A stretch of 64,000 nt of DNA, from positions 1 through 64,000 of the forward strand of contig JASMBC010000001.1 in NCBI GenBank assembly GCA_030754035.1, written 5' to 3'. A model generated the notes under the pieces. It saw only the letters and a program-made list of their open reading frames with translations, was not told the origin of the DNA and searched no databases. The DNA is from Arenicellales bacterium (lineage in GTDB: Bacteria; Pseudomonadota; Gammaproteobacteria; Arenicellales; UBA868). A program made the position numbers and the translations under genes. This document shows, piece after piece, positions 1-8,149 of the stretch; position 1 is the first letter of the stretch; each line of letters starts with the position of its first letter.

Positions 1-84
1 GATTCTAGGTCTTAATCTGCATCCTTATCTATGTCTTAGTCCATATCCAGTTCTATATCTAGTTCTATATCTATATCTAGTTCT
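1..84. repeat. Degenerate hexamer tandem repeat, 14 units of NNNTCY
   Basis: From the first base the sequence reads in six-base units that all end in TCT or TCC. The last six (49-84) are nearly pure AGTTCT or ATATCT alternations; earlier units are more degenerate. The array may continue left of the window. On the minus strand one frame gives an acidic/hydrophobic dipeptide series (E-L-D-I type) ending at a stop, but no start could be assigned. It sits just upstream of the excisionase-like gene. Confidence 0.8.
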
Positions 85-171
85 GATTGACAAACAACAA
101 TCAATGGACGTCCTGACGGTATGGGGTTGCTCATCAGACCTGCATCAGAATCATAAAAAGGAAGAATTTAT

Positions 172-522
172 TTGGAGAAAGGAAAAGCAAAACAAAAATT
201 ACTTTACACAATCAAAGAAACAGCAGCGGTGCTCAGTTGCTCTGAGAAGACAGTGTCCCGACTTATACACAGCGGGGCATTACCAACAATACGACTTGGA
301 ACCACAATTCGAATTCCCTGTGTGGGCATTCAGGAGTGGTTGGATAAAAACACACGATATAATTCAGGGTGCGCGGGATCGGCTGTGCAAGGAGCAAGCA
401 CATGCCATATAAGCGCAAGCAAAAGGGAAGTAAAAGCAAGTTCTGGTGGGCATCGTTCACCGATGCAAACGGCAAGCGAATTAGAGTCTCTACTGGAACA
501 ACGCAAAAAAGGGAAGCCGTAG
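172..522 (+). CDS. Excisionase-like helix-turn-helix DNA-binding protein
   Basis: Residues 9-60 resemble the HTH_17/Xis fold used by excisionases and MerR-like small DNA binders: an YTIKETAAVLSCSEKTV helix-turn-helix, then RLIHSGALPTIRLG and an EWLDKN end. The TTG start is supported by AAGGAAG seven bases upstream (158-164). It precedes a tyrosine recombinase and overlaps it by 121 bases in another frame. The last 40 or so residues lie in that overlap and look unlike a folded domain, so the original stop may have been lost by a frameshift. Probable role: directionality factor or regulator of the integrase. The family assignment is fairly safe; the exact role is inferred. Confidence 0.7.
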   Translation: MEKGKAKQKLLYTIKETAAVLSCSEKTVSRLIHSGALPTIRLGTTIRIPCVGIQEWLDKNTRYNSGCAGSAVQGASTCHISASKREVKASSGGHRSPMQTASELESLLEQRKKGKP

Positions 523-1484
523 CTCTGGAGTCTAAATGGAAGACGGAAGCCTTTCGAGGTAAGGCCTGGGGTGATCAGCCTAGCAGGAGTCTTGGCGATC
601 TGATGCTCGATTACTTGACTGCAACAAAAGCGAAAACTACCGCAGATCGTGATGCCTATTCTGCGCAGCGTCTGCTTGGATTCTTCGGTCAAGAGCAGGA
701 TTTGTCGACGATTCAGCCATCGGATGTCTCACGGTATCGAAACCATCGGTTGAAGAGTGTATCCCCGGGAACCTATAACAAGGAGATCGGGTTGCTCTCT
801 GTTGCAATCAACTATGCCAATTCGGAGTGGGACTGGGGACTTGCTAACCCCTGCGTAGGGAAGCGAATGCCAGAACCCCAGGGGAAGGCAGTTTATTTAA
901 CCTACGAAGAGGCGGCAAAGCTGATTGATGCAGTTGATCAGAAAGCCCCCCACCTTGTGGACCTGGTTGACCTTGCTGTTCAGACTGGGTGTCGCAAAAA
1001 GGAGCTGTTAGAACTGGAATGGGATCGTATTGATTGGCAGAAAAACGAGATCATTCTCGAGGCAAAGCACACCAAATCTGCTAAACCTCGAAAGGTTCCT
1101 ATCAACCCTTCATCTCGGTCTGTATTGATTCGAAGAGCAAGTACGCGTTCTGAGTGCTGTCCATCCACGCCTTGGGTGTTCTTTCATATTGAGAAGTGCA
1201 GGAACACGGAAGTGGGTGATCGAATCAAGGATGTGAAGACAGCAGTGCGTTCAGCCTGTAAGAGGGCGGGGCTTACGGGTGTCACTTTTCGCACCCTGCG
1301 CCATACCTGTGGTTCCTGGTTAGGGCAGATGTCATGTGTCGGGGCCCTGACTATTCGAGACCTGTTAGGTCACAGCAGTGTCACCATGACGGATCGGTAC
1401 ATGCACAGTGACCAAGCTGATTTGCACGACGCAGTACACAAGTTGGAGAAGTTTCGGTCACATTCTGGGCACAGTGCCCGTTGA
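402..1484 (+). CDS. Tyrosine recombinase / phage-type integrase
   Basis: A 360-residue site-specific recombinase of the phage integrase family. The N-terminal arm and SAM-like core-binding region cover about residues 1-155, and the catalytic domain about 165-345. Visible catalytic positions are Arg198 (TGCRKKELLELEW), a Lys in the AKHTKSAK beta-hairpin, Arg300 (TFRTLRHT), His324 (LLGHSSVTMTDRY) and nucleophile Tyr333. The first residue of the HxxR box is Arg297 instead of His. The ATG at 402 has AAGGAG seven bases upstream, better than the in-frame ATG at 369. The gene points at the 3' end of tRNA-Pro 58 bases away, the usual arrangement for an integrase at the end of an integrated island. 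Confidence 0.93.
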   Translation: MPYKRKQKGSKSKFWWASFTDANGKRIRVSTGTTQKREAVALESKWKTEAFRGKAWGDQPSRSLGDLMLDYLTATKAKTTADRDAYSAQRLLGFFGQEQDLSTIQPSDVSRYRNHRLKSVSPGTYNKEIGLLSVAINYANSEWDWGLANPCVGKRMPEPQGKAVYLTYEEAAKLIDAVDQKAPHLVDLVDLAVQTGCRKKELLELEWDRIDWQKNEIILEAKHTKSAKPRKVPINPSSRSVLIRRASTRSECCPSTPWVFFHIEKCRNTEVGDRIKDVKTAVRSACKRAGLTGVTFRTLRHTCGSWLGQMSCVGALTIRDLLGHSSVTMTDRYMHSDQADLHDAVHKLEKFRSHSGHSAR

Positions 1485-1541
1485 GTTGTAGATGAAACAG
1501 GCGTTAACAACTGTAGAAAGGGTTATAAACCAATCAGTTAA

Positions 1542-1618
1542 TGGTCGGGGTGAGAGGATTTGAACCTCCGGCCCCTGCCTCCCGAAGGCAGTGCTCTACC
1601 AGGCTGAGCTACACCCCG
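1542..1618 (-). tRNA. tRNA-Pro (anticodon CGG)
   Basis: A 77-base cloverleaf on the minus strand. The seven-pair acceptor stem is CGGGGTG with CACCCCG, the discriminator is A and CCA is encoded (1542-1544). The anticodon loop TTCGGGA gives CGG. The T-loop GGTTCAAATCC is intact, so the integrated element left a functional gene. It lies 34 bases downstream of ispB in the same direction and is the probable attachment site of the integrase next to it. Confidence 0.97.
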
Positions 1619-1652
1619 ATGGATTGTGAAATCGTTGGGCCGGCCAGTCTTC

Positions 1653-2678
1653 TCAGAAGGTTCGGGAAACCGAGAAGTCAGCGAGGCTGGCCAGAGCGGT
1701 ACGGTAATTGGATGGCGGCAGCACTTCAAGGGCTTGCCGGGCGGTGTCCGCATAATCTTGAGCCCGGCGCGAAGTGTACGCAAGAGAGTCGAGCGTTTCA
1801 ATGATGGAGTGGATGTGCCCGAAGTGTTCACGTGTGCCCTTTTCGATCGTTTTATGAAGAAGTTGCCCTTGGCTATCGTCGCAGTGTTGTAAGGCGTGTA
1901 TCAGTGGTAAGGTTACCTTGCCTTCGGCCAGATCATCACCGGCATTCTTGCCCATCTGCTTGGCGTCGGCGCGATAATCAAGCGCATCGTCAATGATTTG
2001 AAAGGCGACCCCCAGGTGTAGTCCAAAGTCGGCAAGCGCATCCTCGGTGGCAGGTCCGGCGCCAGCCAGCACCGCGCCAAGGCGGGTAGCAGACTCGAAC
2101 AGGCGCGCTGTCTTCCGGGTGATGGTCTCCAAATACTGTGCTTCAGTGGTTTCGGGATTGTGAGTGTTGAGCAGTTGCATCACCTCGCCCTCGGCAATGG
2201 CGTTGGTGGTGCTAGCCATGATTTCCATCACCCGCATACGGTCCACGGCCACCATCATTTCGAACGCGCGGGAGTAGAGAAAATCGCCCACCAGAACTGT
2301 GGCGGAATTGTCCCATACGGCGTTGGCCGTTGGCCGTCCCCGGCGCAAATCAGACTCATCGACCACATCGTCATGCAGCAAGGTGGCTGTGTGTATGAAC
2401 TCGATCACCGCTGCCAAATCGATGTGGGCGGTACCTTGGTAACTTAAGGCGTGGGCCGATAGAATCAGGGTCAAGGGGCGCAGTCGTTTGCCACCAGCGG
2501 CGATGATATATGCGCCCATTTGGCGAATCAGGGAGACATCCGAGGCTAGTTGATTGTTGATATGCCGGTTGACTGCGGCTAGGTCATCGGCCACCAGGGC
2601 GGTTGCCTGTTCCAACGATGTTGGTGTGTCACCGGAACTTTTACGCGGTGACTGCGGCATGGGGATTACGGTGGCCAT
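1653..2678 (-). CDS. ispB: Trans-polyprenyl diphosphate synthase (octaprenyl type)
   Basis: A class I prenyltransferase that extends farnesyl diphosphate with isopentenyl diphosphate to make the ubiquinone side chain. It has the first aspartate-rich motif LLHDDVVDES (Asp103-Asp107), the second QIIDDALDY near residue 230, and GGKRLRP, which binds isopentenyl diphosphate. The 341 residues slightly exceed the usual 320-330 because of a low-complexity N-terminus. No clear ribosome binding site was seen for Met1 or for Met7, so the start is uncertain. The gene is divergent from rplU, a conserved neighbourhood. Product chain length cannot be read from sequence alone. Confidence 0.93.
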   Translation of the reverse strand: MATVIPMPQSPRKSSGDTPTSLEQATALVADDLAAVNRHINNQLASDVSLIRQMGAYIIAAGGKRLRPLTLILSAHALSYQGTAHIDLAAVIEFIHTATLLHDDVVDESDLRRGRPTANAVWDNSATVLVGDFLYSRAFEMMVAVDRMRVMEIMASTTNAIAEGEVMQLLNTHNPETTEAQYLETITRKTARLFESATRLGAVLAGAGPATEDALADFGLHLGVAFQIIDDALDYRADAKQMGKNAGDDLAEGKVTLPLIHALQHCDDSQGQLLHKTIEKGTREHFGHIHSIIETLDSLAYTSRRAQDYADTARQALEVLPPSNYRTALASLADFSVSRTF

Positions 2679-2730
2679 GGCTAGATCATAACGCGGAGAC
2701 AGGTAGGGCGGGGATGCATTAGCGCAAAGT

Positions 2731-2759
2731 TTGACCAGTCTTCCAGATTGCCCTAAAAT
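2731..2759 (+). promoter_or_regulatory. Sigma70-type promoter for rplU-rpmA
   Basis: TTGACC at 2731-2736 and TAAAAT at 2754-2759 are separated by exactly 17 bases, close to the sigma70 consensus. It lies about 75 bases upstream of rplU. Confidence 0.75.
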
Positions 2760-2774
2760 TGCGCGCCTTTAAAA

Positions 2775-2810
2775 GCCCGCTAACGCGGGCGCCCGCACCC
2801 CGTTCCGGGG
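2775..2810 (+). promoter_or_regulatory. Structured 5' leader of rplU
   Basis: Two perfect hairpins lie in the transcribed leader: GCCCGC-TAAC-GCGGGC (2775-2790) and CCCCG-TTC-CGGGG (2798-2810). Ribosomal protein operons often use such structures for feedback by the encoded protein. That role is inferred here, and no known leader family was matched. Confidence 0.45.
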
Positions 2811-2835
2811 CCGGGAACCCCGGGGTCAAGTAAGC

Positions 2836-3147
2836 ATGTACGCAGTGGTCCAAACAGGCGGCAAACAGTACCAGTTGGGCGTTGGTGATAGTCTCAAGGT
2901 AGAAAAACTCCCCGGCAGCGCCGGCGACGTCATCGAGTTGTCGCGCGTGCTGCTACTCTCTGACGGAGACGATATCAAGGTCGGCAGTCCAATGATCGGT
3001 GGTGCCAGCGTTAAGGCTGAGATTGTTGGTCACGGTCGGCACAAGAAGATTCGTGTCTTCAAGATGAAACGCCGTAAGAAATACCGCAGGACCCAGGGTC
3101 ACCGCCAGGCTTTCACGCAATTGCGCGTGACCGAGATTAGCGGCTAA
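2836..3147 (+). CDS. rplU: 50S ribosomal protein L21
   Basis: The 103 residues are standard length for bL21. It starts [12 protein letters not shown] and keeps the C-terminal RNA-binding region [17 protein letters not shown]. It binds 23S rRNA in the large subunit. It is first gene of rplU-rpmA, with rpmA 19 bases downstream. Start: ATG at 2836, fixed by the family N-terminus. Confidence 0.98.
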   Translation: MYAVVQTGGKQYQLGVGDSLKVEKLPGSAGDVIELSRVLLLSDGDDIKVGSPMIGGASVKAEIVGHGRHKKIRVFKMKRRKKYRRTQGHRQAFTQLRVTEISG

Positions 3148-3166
3148 ATGCCGCTGGAGAGAAACC

Positions 3167-3427
3167 ATGGCCCACAAAAAAGCAGGTGGTAGTTCGCGCA
3201 ATGGTCGCGACTCAGAGTCCAAGCGCCTGGGTATCAAGCGCTACGCGGGTGAGGCGGTGAGGGCCGGCAACATACTGGTGCGCCAGCGAGGTACCGCTTT
3301 TCACCCTGGAGAAAACGTCGGCCTGGGTCGTGACCATACGCTGTTCGCCCTAGCCGATGGCAAGGTAAAGTTTGAAATCAAGGGTCCGCGAAGCCGACGG
3401 ACTGTGAGCGTGCTGGCCGAGTTGTAA
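3167..3427 (+). CDS. rpmA: 50S ribosomal protein L27
   Basis: The 86 residues start [20 protein letters not shown], the signature of bL27, whose N-terminal tail reaches the peptidyl transferase centre. There is no N-terminal extension of the Firmicutes type that needs processing. GGAGAGAAACC upstream provides the ribosome binding site. A terminator follows the gene. Confidence 0.98.
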   Translation: MAHKKAGGSSRNGRDSESKRLGIKRYAGEAVRAGNILVRQRGTAFHPGENVGLGRDHTLFALADGKVKFEIKGPRSRRTVSVLAEL

Positions 3428-3456
3428 ACGCCATTCGGATGCCGGATCGCAGGAGG

Positions 3457-3481
3457 CCCCGCCAGTAGAGCGGGGTTTTTT
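3457..3481 (+). terminator. Rho-independent terminator after rpmA
   Basis: A perfect six-pair CCCCGC/GCGGGG stem with a seven-base loop is followed by six T (3476-3481). It separates rplU-rpmA from obgE. Confidence 0.9.
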
Positions 3482-3526
3482 GTAGGAGTCCCGGCCGGGT
3501 GTAGCGAGGCGTGGGCAGGTGTCGAC

Positions 3527-4540
3527 ATGAAATTCGTAGACGAGGCAATGATCAACGTGAACGCCGGTAACGGTGGCCACGGTTGCCTGAGTTTTCGACG
3601 TGAAAAGTTTGTGCCCCACGGTGGCCCGGATGGCGGTAACGGGGGCAAGGGCGGGGACGTGGTGCTGGTAGCAGTAGAAAGCCGCAATACCCTGGCTGAT
3701 TTCCGCTATACCCGCGAGTTTTCAGCCGCTAACGGTCGACCTGGCGCGGGCCGTAACCGTAGCGGTGCTGGAGGCGATGATCGAGTGATCGCTGTGCCTG
3801 CGGGCACGCTGATTTTTGATGGCGACACTGGCGAACGGCTCACCGATCTTGCTGTTACTGGGCAGAGTTTCGTGGTGGCAGCTGGCGGCCGGGGTGGTTC
3901 CGGCAACGCCCGTTTTAAGTCCAGCACCAATCAGGCGCCGCGCCGTACTACGCCTGGTGTTTCAGGGGACAGGCGGCGGTTGCGACTCGAGTTGCAGGTG
4001 CTGGCAGATGTCGGATTACTTGGCCTGCCCAACGCCGGCAAGTCGACCTTGCTGTCAGCAGTGTCGGCCGCAAAGCCGCGGGTGGCCGACTACCCGTTTA
4101 CCACCCTTTATCCTGAGCTTGGGGTCGTTGACTTAGGTTCAGGCAATAGCTTCGTGGTTGCGGATATACCCGGCCTTATCGAAGGCGCAGCAGAGGGTGT
4201 CGGGCTCGGCGTACAATTCCTCAAGCACCTGCGGCGAACACGATTGTTGCTGCACCTGGTAGATATCGGGTCCGCCGACACCAGTGACCCCCCGGCGGCT
4301 GTCCGCACAGTGGAGCGGGAGCTAGAGGCTTTCGATTCACAACTTGCTGGGCGTCCGCGCTGGTTGGTGCTTACCAAGTTGGACCTGGTCGAGGCCGAGA
4401 CAGCCACAAGGTTCTGCGAGCAACTCCAGGAAGAACTGGGCTGGACAGCGCCACTTTTTCTGGTTTCGGGCGTCTCCGGCGCCGGCTGTGGGCAGTTGAC
4501 GGCAAGTGTCTGGAACTGGCTGAATGAATACAATGAGTGA
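3527..4540 (+). CDS. obgE: GTPase ObgE/CgtA
   Basis: An essential GTPase acting in 50S subunit assembly and stress response. The glycine-rich Obg fold covers about residues 1-158 (NAGNGGHGCLSFRREKF, GGDGGNGGKGGDV-type loops). The G domain has the P-loop GLPNAGKST near 166-174, DIPG (switch II) and TKLD (base recognition). It lacks a long C-terminal extension; 337 residues is on the short side of the range. The 3' end overlaps proB, as in many gammaproteobacteria. Confidence 0.97.
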   Translation: MKFVDEAMINVNAGNGGHGCLSFRREKFVPHGGPDGGNGGKGGDVVLVAVESRNTLADFRYTREFSAANGRPGAGRNRSGAGGDDRVIAVPAGTLIFDGDTGERLTDLAVTGQSFVVAAGGRGGSGNARFKSSTNQAPRRTTPGVSGDRRRLRLELQVLADVGLLGLPNAGKSTLLSAVSAAKPRVADYPFTTLYPELGVVDLGSGNSFVVADIPGLIEGAAEGVGLGVQFLKHLRRTRLLLHLVDIGSADTSDPPAAVRTVERELEAFDSQLAGRPRWLVLTKLDLVEAETATRFCEQLQEELGWTAPLFLVSGVSGAGCGQLTASVWNWLNEYNE

Positions 4541-5660
4541 TAACACAGGGCGAGGGTCGGACCGGCAGCGGTGGGTAATCAAACTCGGCAGTTCACTGCT
4601 GACCGATCCAGAGGCGGGACTGAACCACAGCCTGATCGAACAACTCGCCACAGTTGGGGCAGATTTGCGCGACCGGGGCATCGACATCGTGCTAGTGTCG
4701 TCCGGCGCAATTGCAGAGGGTATGCAACGACTGGGCTGGAAGAGTCGGCCCCATGAACTGTTTCGGTTGCAGGCCGCAGCCGCAGTTGGCCAGATGGGGT
4801 TGGCACAGGCATACCAAAATGCTTTTAGCCATTTTTCTGTTCAGACAGCGCAAATCCTACTTACTGAGGCCGACCTCAATGATCGTACCCGCTACCTGAA
4901 TGCGCGTAGCGCCCTGCGCTCGATGCTGGAGCTGGGTATCGTCCCGGTGGTCAACGAGAATGACACCGTGGTCACCGAGGAAATCCAGTTCGGCGACAAC
5001 GATACACTTGGCGCGCTGGTTACGAATCTGGTTGAAGCCGAATACCTGGTGATTTTGACTGACCAGCAGGGTCTGTTTGACGCGGATCCGAGGCACCAAA
5101 GCAACGCGCACTTGATCCGGGAGGCGATGGCAGGCGACGCTGCACTAGAAGCTTACGCCGGGCCCGGTGGAGCTCTCGGTCGCGGCGGCATGTTGACCAA
5201 GTTGCAGGCTGCGGCCCGGGCAGCCCGCTCTGGGGCCTCAACTGTTATCTGCTCAGGGCACGACATGGAGCGCTTGGCTGATATTGCCAACGGTAATTTT
5301 CCAGGCACTGTGCTACGGGCTGGAGCGGGTCGGATAGCGGCCCGTAAGCAATGGCTCGCCGGGCGGCTGCGGGCCAGTGGCCGATTATTTCTTGATGCCG
5401 GGGCTGTTGCGGTGTTGATCGACTCAGGTAAAAGTTTGTTGCCGGTCGGGGTTCAGCGGCTCGAAGGCCGCTTTGAACGGGGCGATTTGGTGGACTGTGT
5501 CGACGCGGCGAGCGGCAGGGCAGTGGCCCGGGGGTTGATCAACTACGGCTCCGTAGAGGCCGAGAAAATCATTGGGCTGGCTAGTAGCCAAATAGAGGAG
5601 ATACTGGGATACGTGGACGAACCCGAACTCGTCCACCGGGACAACATGGTGGTATTTTGA
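4524..5660 (+). CDS. proB: Glutamate 5-kinase
   Basis: Catalyses ATP-dependent phosphorylation of glutamate, the first step of proline synthesis, and is usually feedback-inhibited by proline. The amino acid kinase domain has VIKLGSSLLTD at the N-terminus, VSSGAIAEG, FGDNDTLGALV and GGMLTKLQAA. A PUA domain fills the last 90 or so residues (DAGAVAVLIDSGKSLLPVGV). The 378 residues fit the two-domain form. It overlaps obgE by 17 bases; the ATG at 4533 (ATGAGTGA overlap) is an equally good start. proA is not in the window. Confidence 0.96.
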   Translation: MNTMSDNTGRGSDRQRWVIKLGSSLLTDPEAGLNHSLIEQLATVGADLRDRGIDIVLVSSGAIAEGMQRLGWKSRPHELFRLQAAAAVGQMGLAQAYQNAFSHFSVQTAQILLTEADLNDRTRYLNARSALRSMLELGIVPVVNENDTVVTEEIQFGDNDTLGALVTNLVEAEYLVILTDQQGLFDADPRHQSNAHLIREAMAGDAALEAYAGPGGALGRGGMLTKLQAAARAARSGASTVICSGHDMERLADIANGNFPGTVLRAGAGRIAARKQWLAGRLRASGRLFLDAGAVAVLIDSGKSLLPVGVQRLEGRFERGDLVDCVDAASGRAVARGLINYGSVEAEKIIGLASSQIEEILGYVDEPELVHRDNMVVF

Positions 5661-5695
5661 GATACGCCACGGGCTGTAAGGCCCACGGCGAGCGA

Positions 5696-5965
5696 TCAGG
5701 CAGAGGTGGCTGCCTTGAGGCGGGCATTCAGGCGTCGTTTCAAGCGGGCCGCCTTATTGCGGTGTTCGAGGCCCTTGCGCGCCGCGCGATCAAGTTCGGA
5801 TGCCACCGCGCGGTAGAGTTCACCGGCGGCTTGCGTGTCACCGGCTTCAGTCATTTTGAGGAACTTTTTGATACTGGTGCGCATGGTAGAGCGTTGTGAC
5901 ATGTTGCGCGCGCGGTGGATTACCGCCTGTCGAGCGCGCTTGCGTGCCTGGATTGAATTGGCCAA
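5696..5965 (-). CDS. rpsT: 30S ribosomal protein S20
   Basis: An 89-residue, lysine/arginine-rich helical protein of the bS20 family, starting MANSIQARKRARQA and containing RSTMRTSIKKFLK. It binds 16S rRNA early in 30S assembly. It is monocistronic on the minus strand between convergent proB and divergent murJ, its usual place in many gammaproteobacteria. The ribosome binding site is AAGAGGAAG in its leader. Confidence 0.97.
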   Translation of the reverse strand: MANSIQARKRARQAVIHRARNMSQRSTMRTSIKKFLKMTEAGDTQAAGELYRAVASELDRAARKGLEHRNKAARLKRRLNARLKAATSA

Positions 5966-6009
5966 TCTGGCTTCCTCTTGAGGATAATATCGGGAAAAAA
6001 AGACGCGTG

Positions 6010-6038
6010 AGTATTAGGAAATCCGGGCTGTTTGTCAA
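6010..6038 (-). promoter_or_regulatory. Sigma70 promoter for rpsT
   Basis: On the minus strand a perfect -35 TTGACA (6033-6038) is followed after 17 bases by AATACT (6010-6015). It lies about 45 bases upstream of rpsT. Confidence 0.8.
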
Positions 6039-6125
6039 TGCCGAGTGGTGCTTTTGTCGTCACTTCGATGCTTTTGCTTTGTTGACAGGACGGCGAAGTC
6101 GAGTTTCGGGAATGCCGATTTGACT

Positions 6126-7673
6126 GTGAAACTCCTAAAATCCGTTGGCGCGGTGGGTGGGATGACCCTGCTGTCCCGGGTTACCGGGTTGGTTCGTGAC
6201 ATCGCTTTCGCCCAGTTCTTGGGTAGCGGGTTGATGGCTGATGCCTTCTTTGTCGCTTTTCGGATTCCTAACTTTCTGCGCCGAGTTTTCGGTGAAGGAG
6301 CGTTTGCTGTCGCCTTCGTACCAGTCTATACCGAGTATGAAGCCCGTTACCCGCCGCACCAGGCCCGCGCTTTTCTGGAATTAATGGCTGGGCGCCTCAG
6401 TGTGATTTTGCTGGCCCTCACCGTGGTCGGTGTCGCTGGCGCACCGGCGGTAGTAATGGCCATTGCGCCGGGCTTTCTGGAAGATCCCGCAAAGTATGAC
6501 GCCACAGTTTCGGCTCTGCGTTTAACCTTTCCCTATCTCTTTTTTATCTCGCTGGTGGCAATGGCCGGCGGTATTCTCAATACCCGAGACCGTTTCGTTG
6601 TACCTGCGGTAACGCCAGTGTTGCTGAATCTGTGCCTGATAGGTGCGGTTTGGCTACTGCTGCCACGGATGGCGAACGCGGCCGTTGCGTTGGGGCTCGG
6701 CGTGTTACTTGCTGGCGCGGTACAGTTTGCTTTCCAGTTGCCGTTCTTGCGCGTCTGCAACCGCTTACCGCGGCCACGCCTTAAAGCCCACGGCAGCAAT
6801 GATGAGGTTGGCGCACAGGGGGTCCAGCAGGTATTTCGACTGATGCTGCCGGCTCTTTTTGGCGTGTCCATTGCGCAGATCAATCTGCTGGTCAATACAC
6901 TGCTGGCATCGTTTTTAGTTACCGGTAGCGTTTCTTGGTTGTATTACTCCGATCGCCTGATGGAGTTCCCCCTGGGTGTTTTTGGCATCGCGCTAGCGAT
7001 AGTAATTTTGCCGACGCTGTCGGCACAATACACCCGGGCGGCAGAAGGCGCTTTTGCCGACACCCTGGACTGGGCACTGCGACTGGTATTCCTGGTCACG
7101 GTGCCGGCGGCGGCGGCGCTTGCGGTGCTGGCGTTTCCGCTCATGGTCGTGTTGTTCCAGCGCGGCGAATTCAGTCCCAACGATGCTCTGATGGCGGCGC
7201 GCAGCCTGGTGGCATTTGCCCTTGGGCTGGTGCCGTTTGCGCTGGTCAAGGTGCTGGCGCCCGGCTTTTATGCCCGCCAGGACACGAAAACTCCCGTGCG
7301 CGCCGGTGCGGTGGCAATGGTTGTTAATGCCTTGGCCGCGGTGGTGCTGGTATTTAGCCTGGCCCACGTAGGGCTGGCCCTGGCCACTTCGGTGGCGGGT
7401 GTGGTTAATGCCGCGTTGTTGTACCGTTACCTGGTGCGAGATACGGGGTTTACCCCGGCGGCTGGCTGGGGCGGGTTCCTGGCCCGCATCACGCTGGCTA
7501 CCTTGGCCATGGTGGTGTTGTTATGGTATGGCATGGGTGAGGCTCAGATTTGGCTCGATGCACCGGTGCTCGAGCGGGTCGGCCGACTGGCGGGTTTGGT
7601 GCTTGCCGGTGGTGGGGTCTACCTCGCCGCTCTTTACCTGTTGGGTATTCGTGTGCACCGCTTTCTAAGGTAA
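6126..7673 (+). CDS. murJ: Lipid II flippase MurJ
   Basis: An inner-membrane MOP-superfamily flippase moving lipid II across the membrane for peptidoglycan synthesis. The N-terminus KLLKSVGAVGGMTLLSRVTG and DAFFVAFRIPNFLRRVFGEG match the MurJ signature, including the cavity arginines. About 14 hydrophobic segments cover the protein. The start is set at GTG 6126 by comparison with the usual MurJ N-terminus; an upstream ATG at 6045 would add 27 unlikely residues. No strong ribosome binding site is visible. The end is 7 bases before the DUF2203 gene. Confidence 0.95.
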   Translation: MKLLKSVGAVGGMTLLSRVTGLVRDIAFAQFLGSGLMADAFFVAFRIPNFLRRVFGEGAFAVAFVPVYTEYEARYPPHQARAFLELMAGRLSVILLALTVVGVAGAPAVVMAIAPGFLEDPAKYDATVSALRLTFPYLFFISLVAMAGGILNTRDRFVVPAVTPVLLNLCLIGAVWLLLPRMANAAVALGLGVLLAGAVQFAFQLPFLRVCNRLPRPRLKAHGSNDEVGAQGVQQVFRLMLPALFGVSIAQINLLVNTLLASFLVTGSVSWLYYSDRLMEFPLGVFGIALAIVILPTLSAQYTRAAEGAFADTLDWALRLVFLVTVPAAAALAVLAFPLMVVLFQRGEFSPNDALMAARSLVAFALGLVPFALVKVLAPGFYARQDTKTPVRAGAVAMVVNALAAVVLVFSLAHVGLALATSVAGVVNAALLYRYLVRDTGFTPAAGWGGFLARITLATLAMVVLLWYGMGEAQIWLDAPVLERVGRLAGLVLAGGGVYLAALYLLGIRVHRFLR

Positions 7674-7680
7674 GACAATC

Positions 7681-8112
7681 ATGATTGAGGCGGAAGAACT
7701 TAGATCCGGCGCCATCGTTCAGATCGGAGCCGTGGACCAGCCGCGCCTTTTCACTTTGTCCGAGGCGCGGCAACTGTTACCGTTGGTCAGGAAGGTTACC
7801 GAGGTGGCGCACCGTAACCTGACGCCCTGTCGTGACCGAATGCGGCAAATGCTCAACTGTGATCCACGATTGGCGGCACTGGAGTGCGAATTCGAGGCGG
7901 AGGTGCGCAAATGGGTGGCCCGTATGCTACGGCTTGGGGTCATGGTGCCCGACCTGTGGCAGGTCGGTTTCGACACTGGCGAGGGTTATCTGTGCTGGCG
8001 CTTCCCCGAGCTGCGGCTCGCATATTTCTGCGGCTATGTGGATGATTTCGATGCACGCCAGCCATTGGCCGAGGTGATAGACGAATGGTGTCCCGATTGG
8101 GCGAACCAATGA
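7681..8112 (+). CDS. DUF2203-family protein
   Basis: A 143-residue soluble protein matching the DUF2203 pattern: N-terminal FTLSEARQLLPLVRKVTEV helix and the C-terminal block WQVGFDTGEGYLCWRFPE followed by FCGYVDDFDARQPL. The function of the family is unknown. It starts 7 bases after murJ and ends 37 bases before ribF, so it is probably transcribed with them. It has no signal peptide or membrane segment. Confidence 0.8.
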   Translation: MIEAEELRSGAIVQIGAVDQPRLFTLSEARQLLPLVRKVTEVAHRNLTPCRDRMRQMLNCDPRLAALECEFEAEVRKWVARMLRLGVMVPDLWQVGFDTGEGYLCWRFPELRLAYFCGYVDDFDARQPLAEVIDEWCPDWANQ

Positions 8113-8149
8113 CCCTGGGGCTTTAAACTCTTGTACAGGAGCTGAACGC

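Noticed and set aside
104..412. Open frame overlapping the excisionase-like gene
   Set aside because: It has no ribosome binding site or domain-like sequence; the other frame carries a clear helix-turn-helix and a good ribosome binding site.
5661..5695. Bidirectional terminator between proB and rpsT
   Set aside because: Only an imperfect stem with internal mismatches and no T-run on either strand is present, too weak to call.
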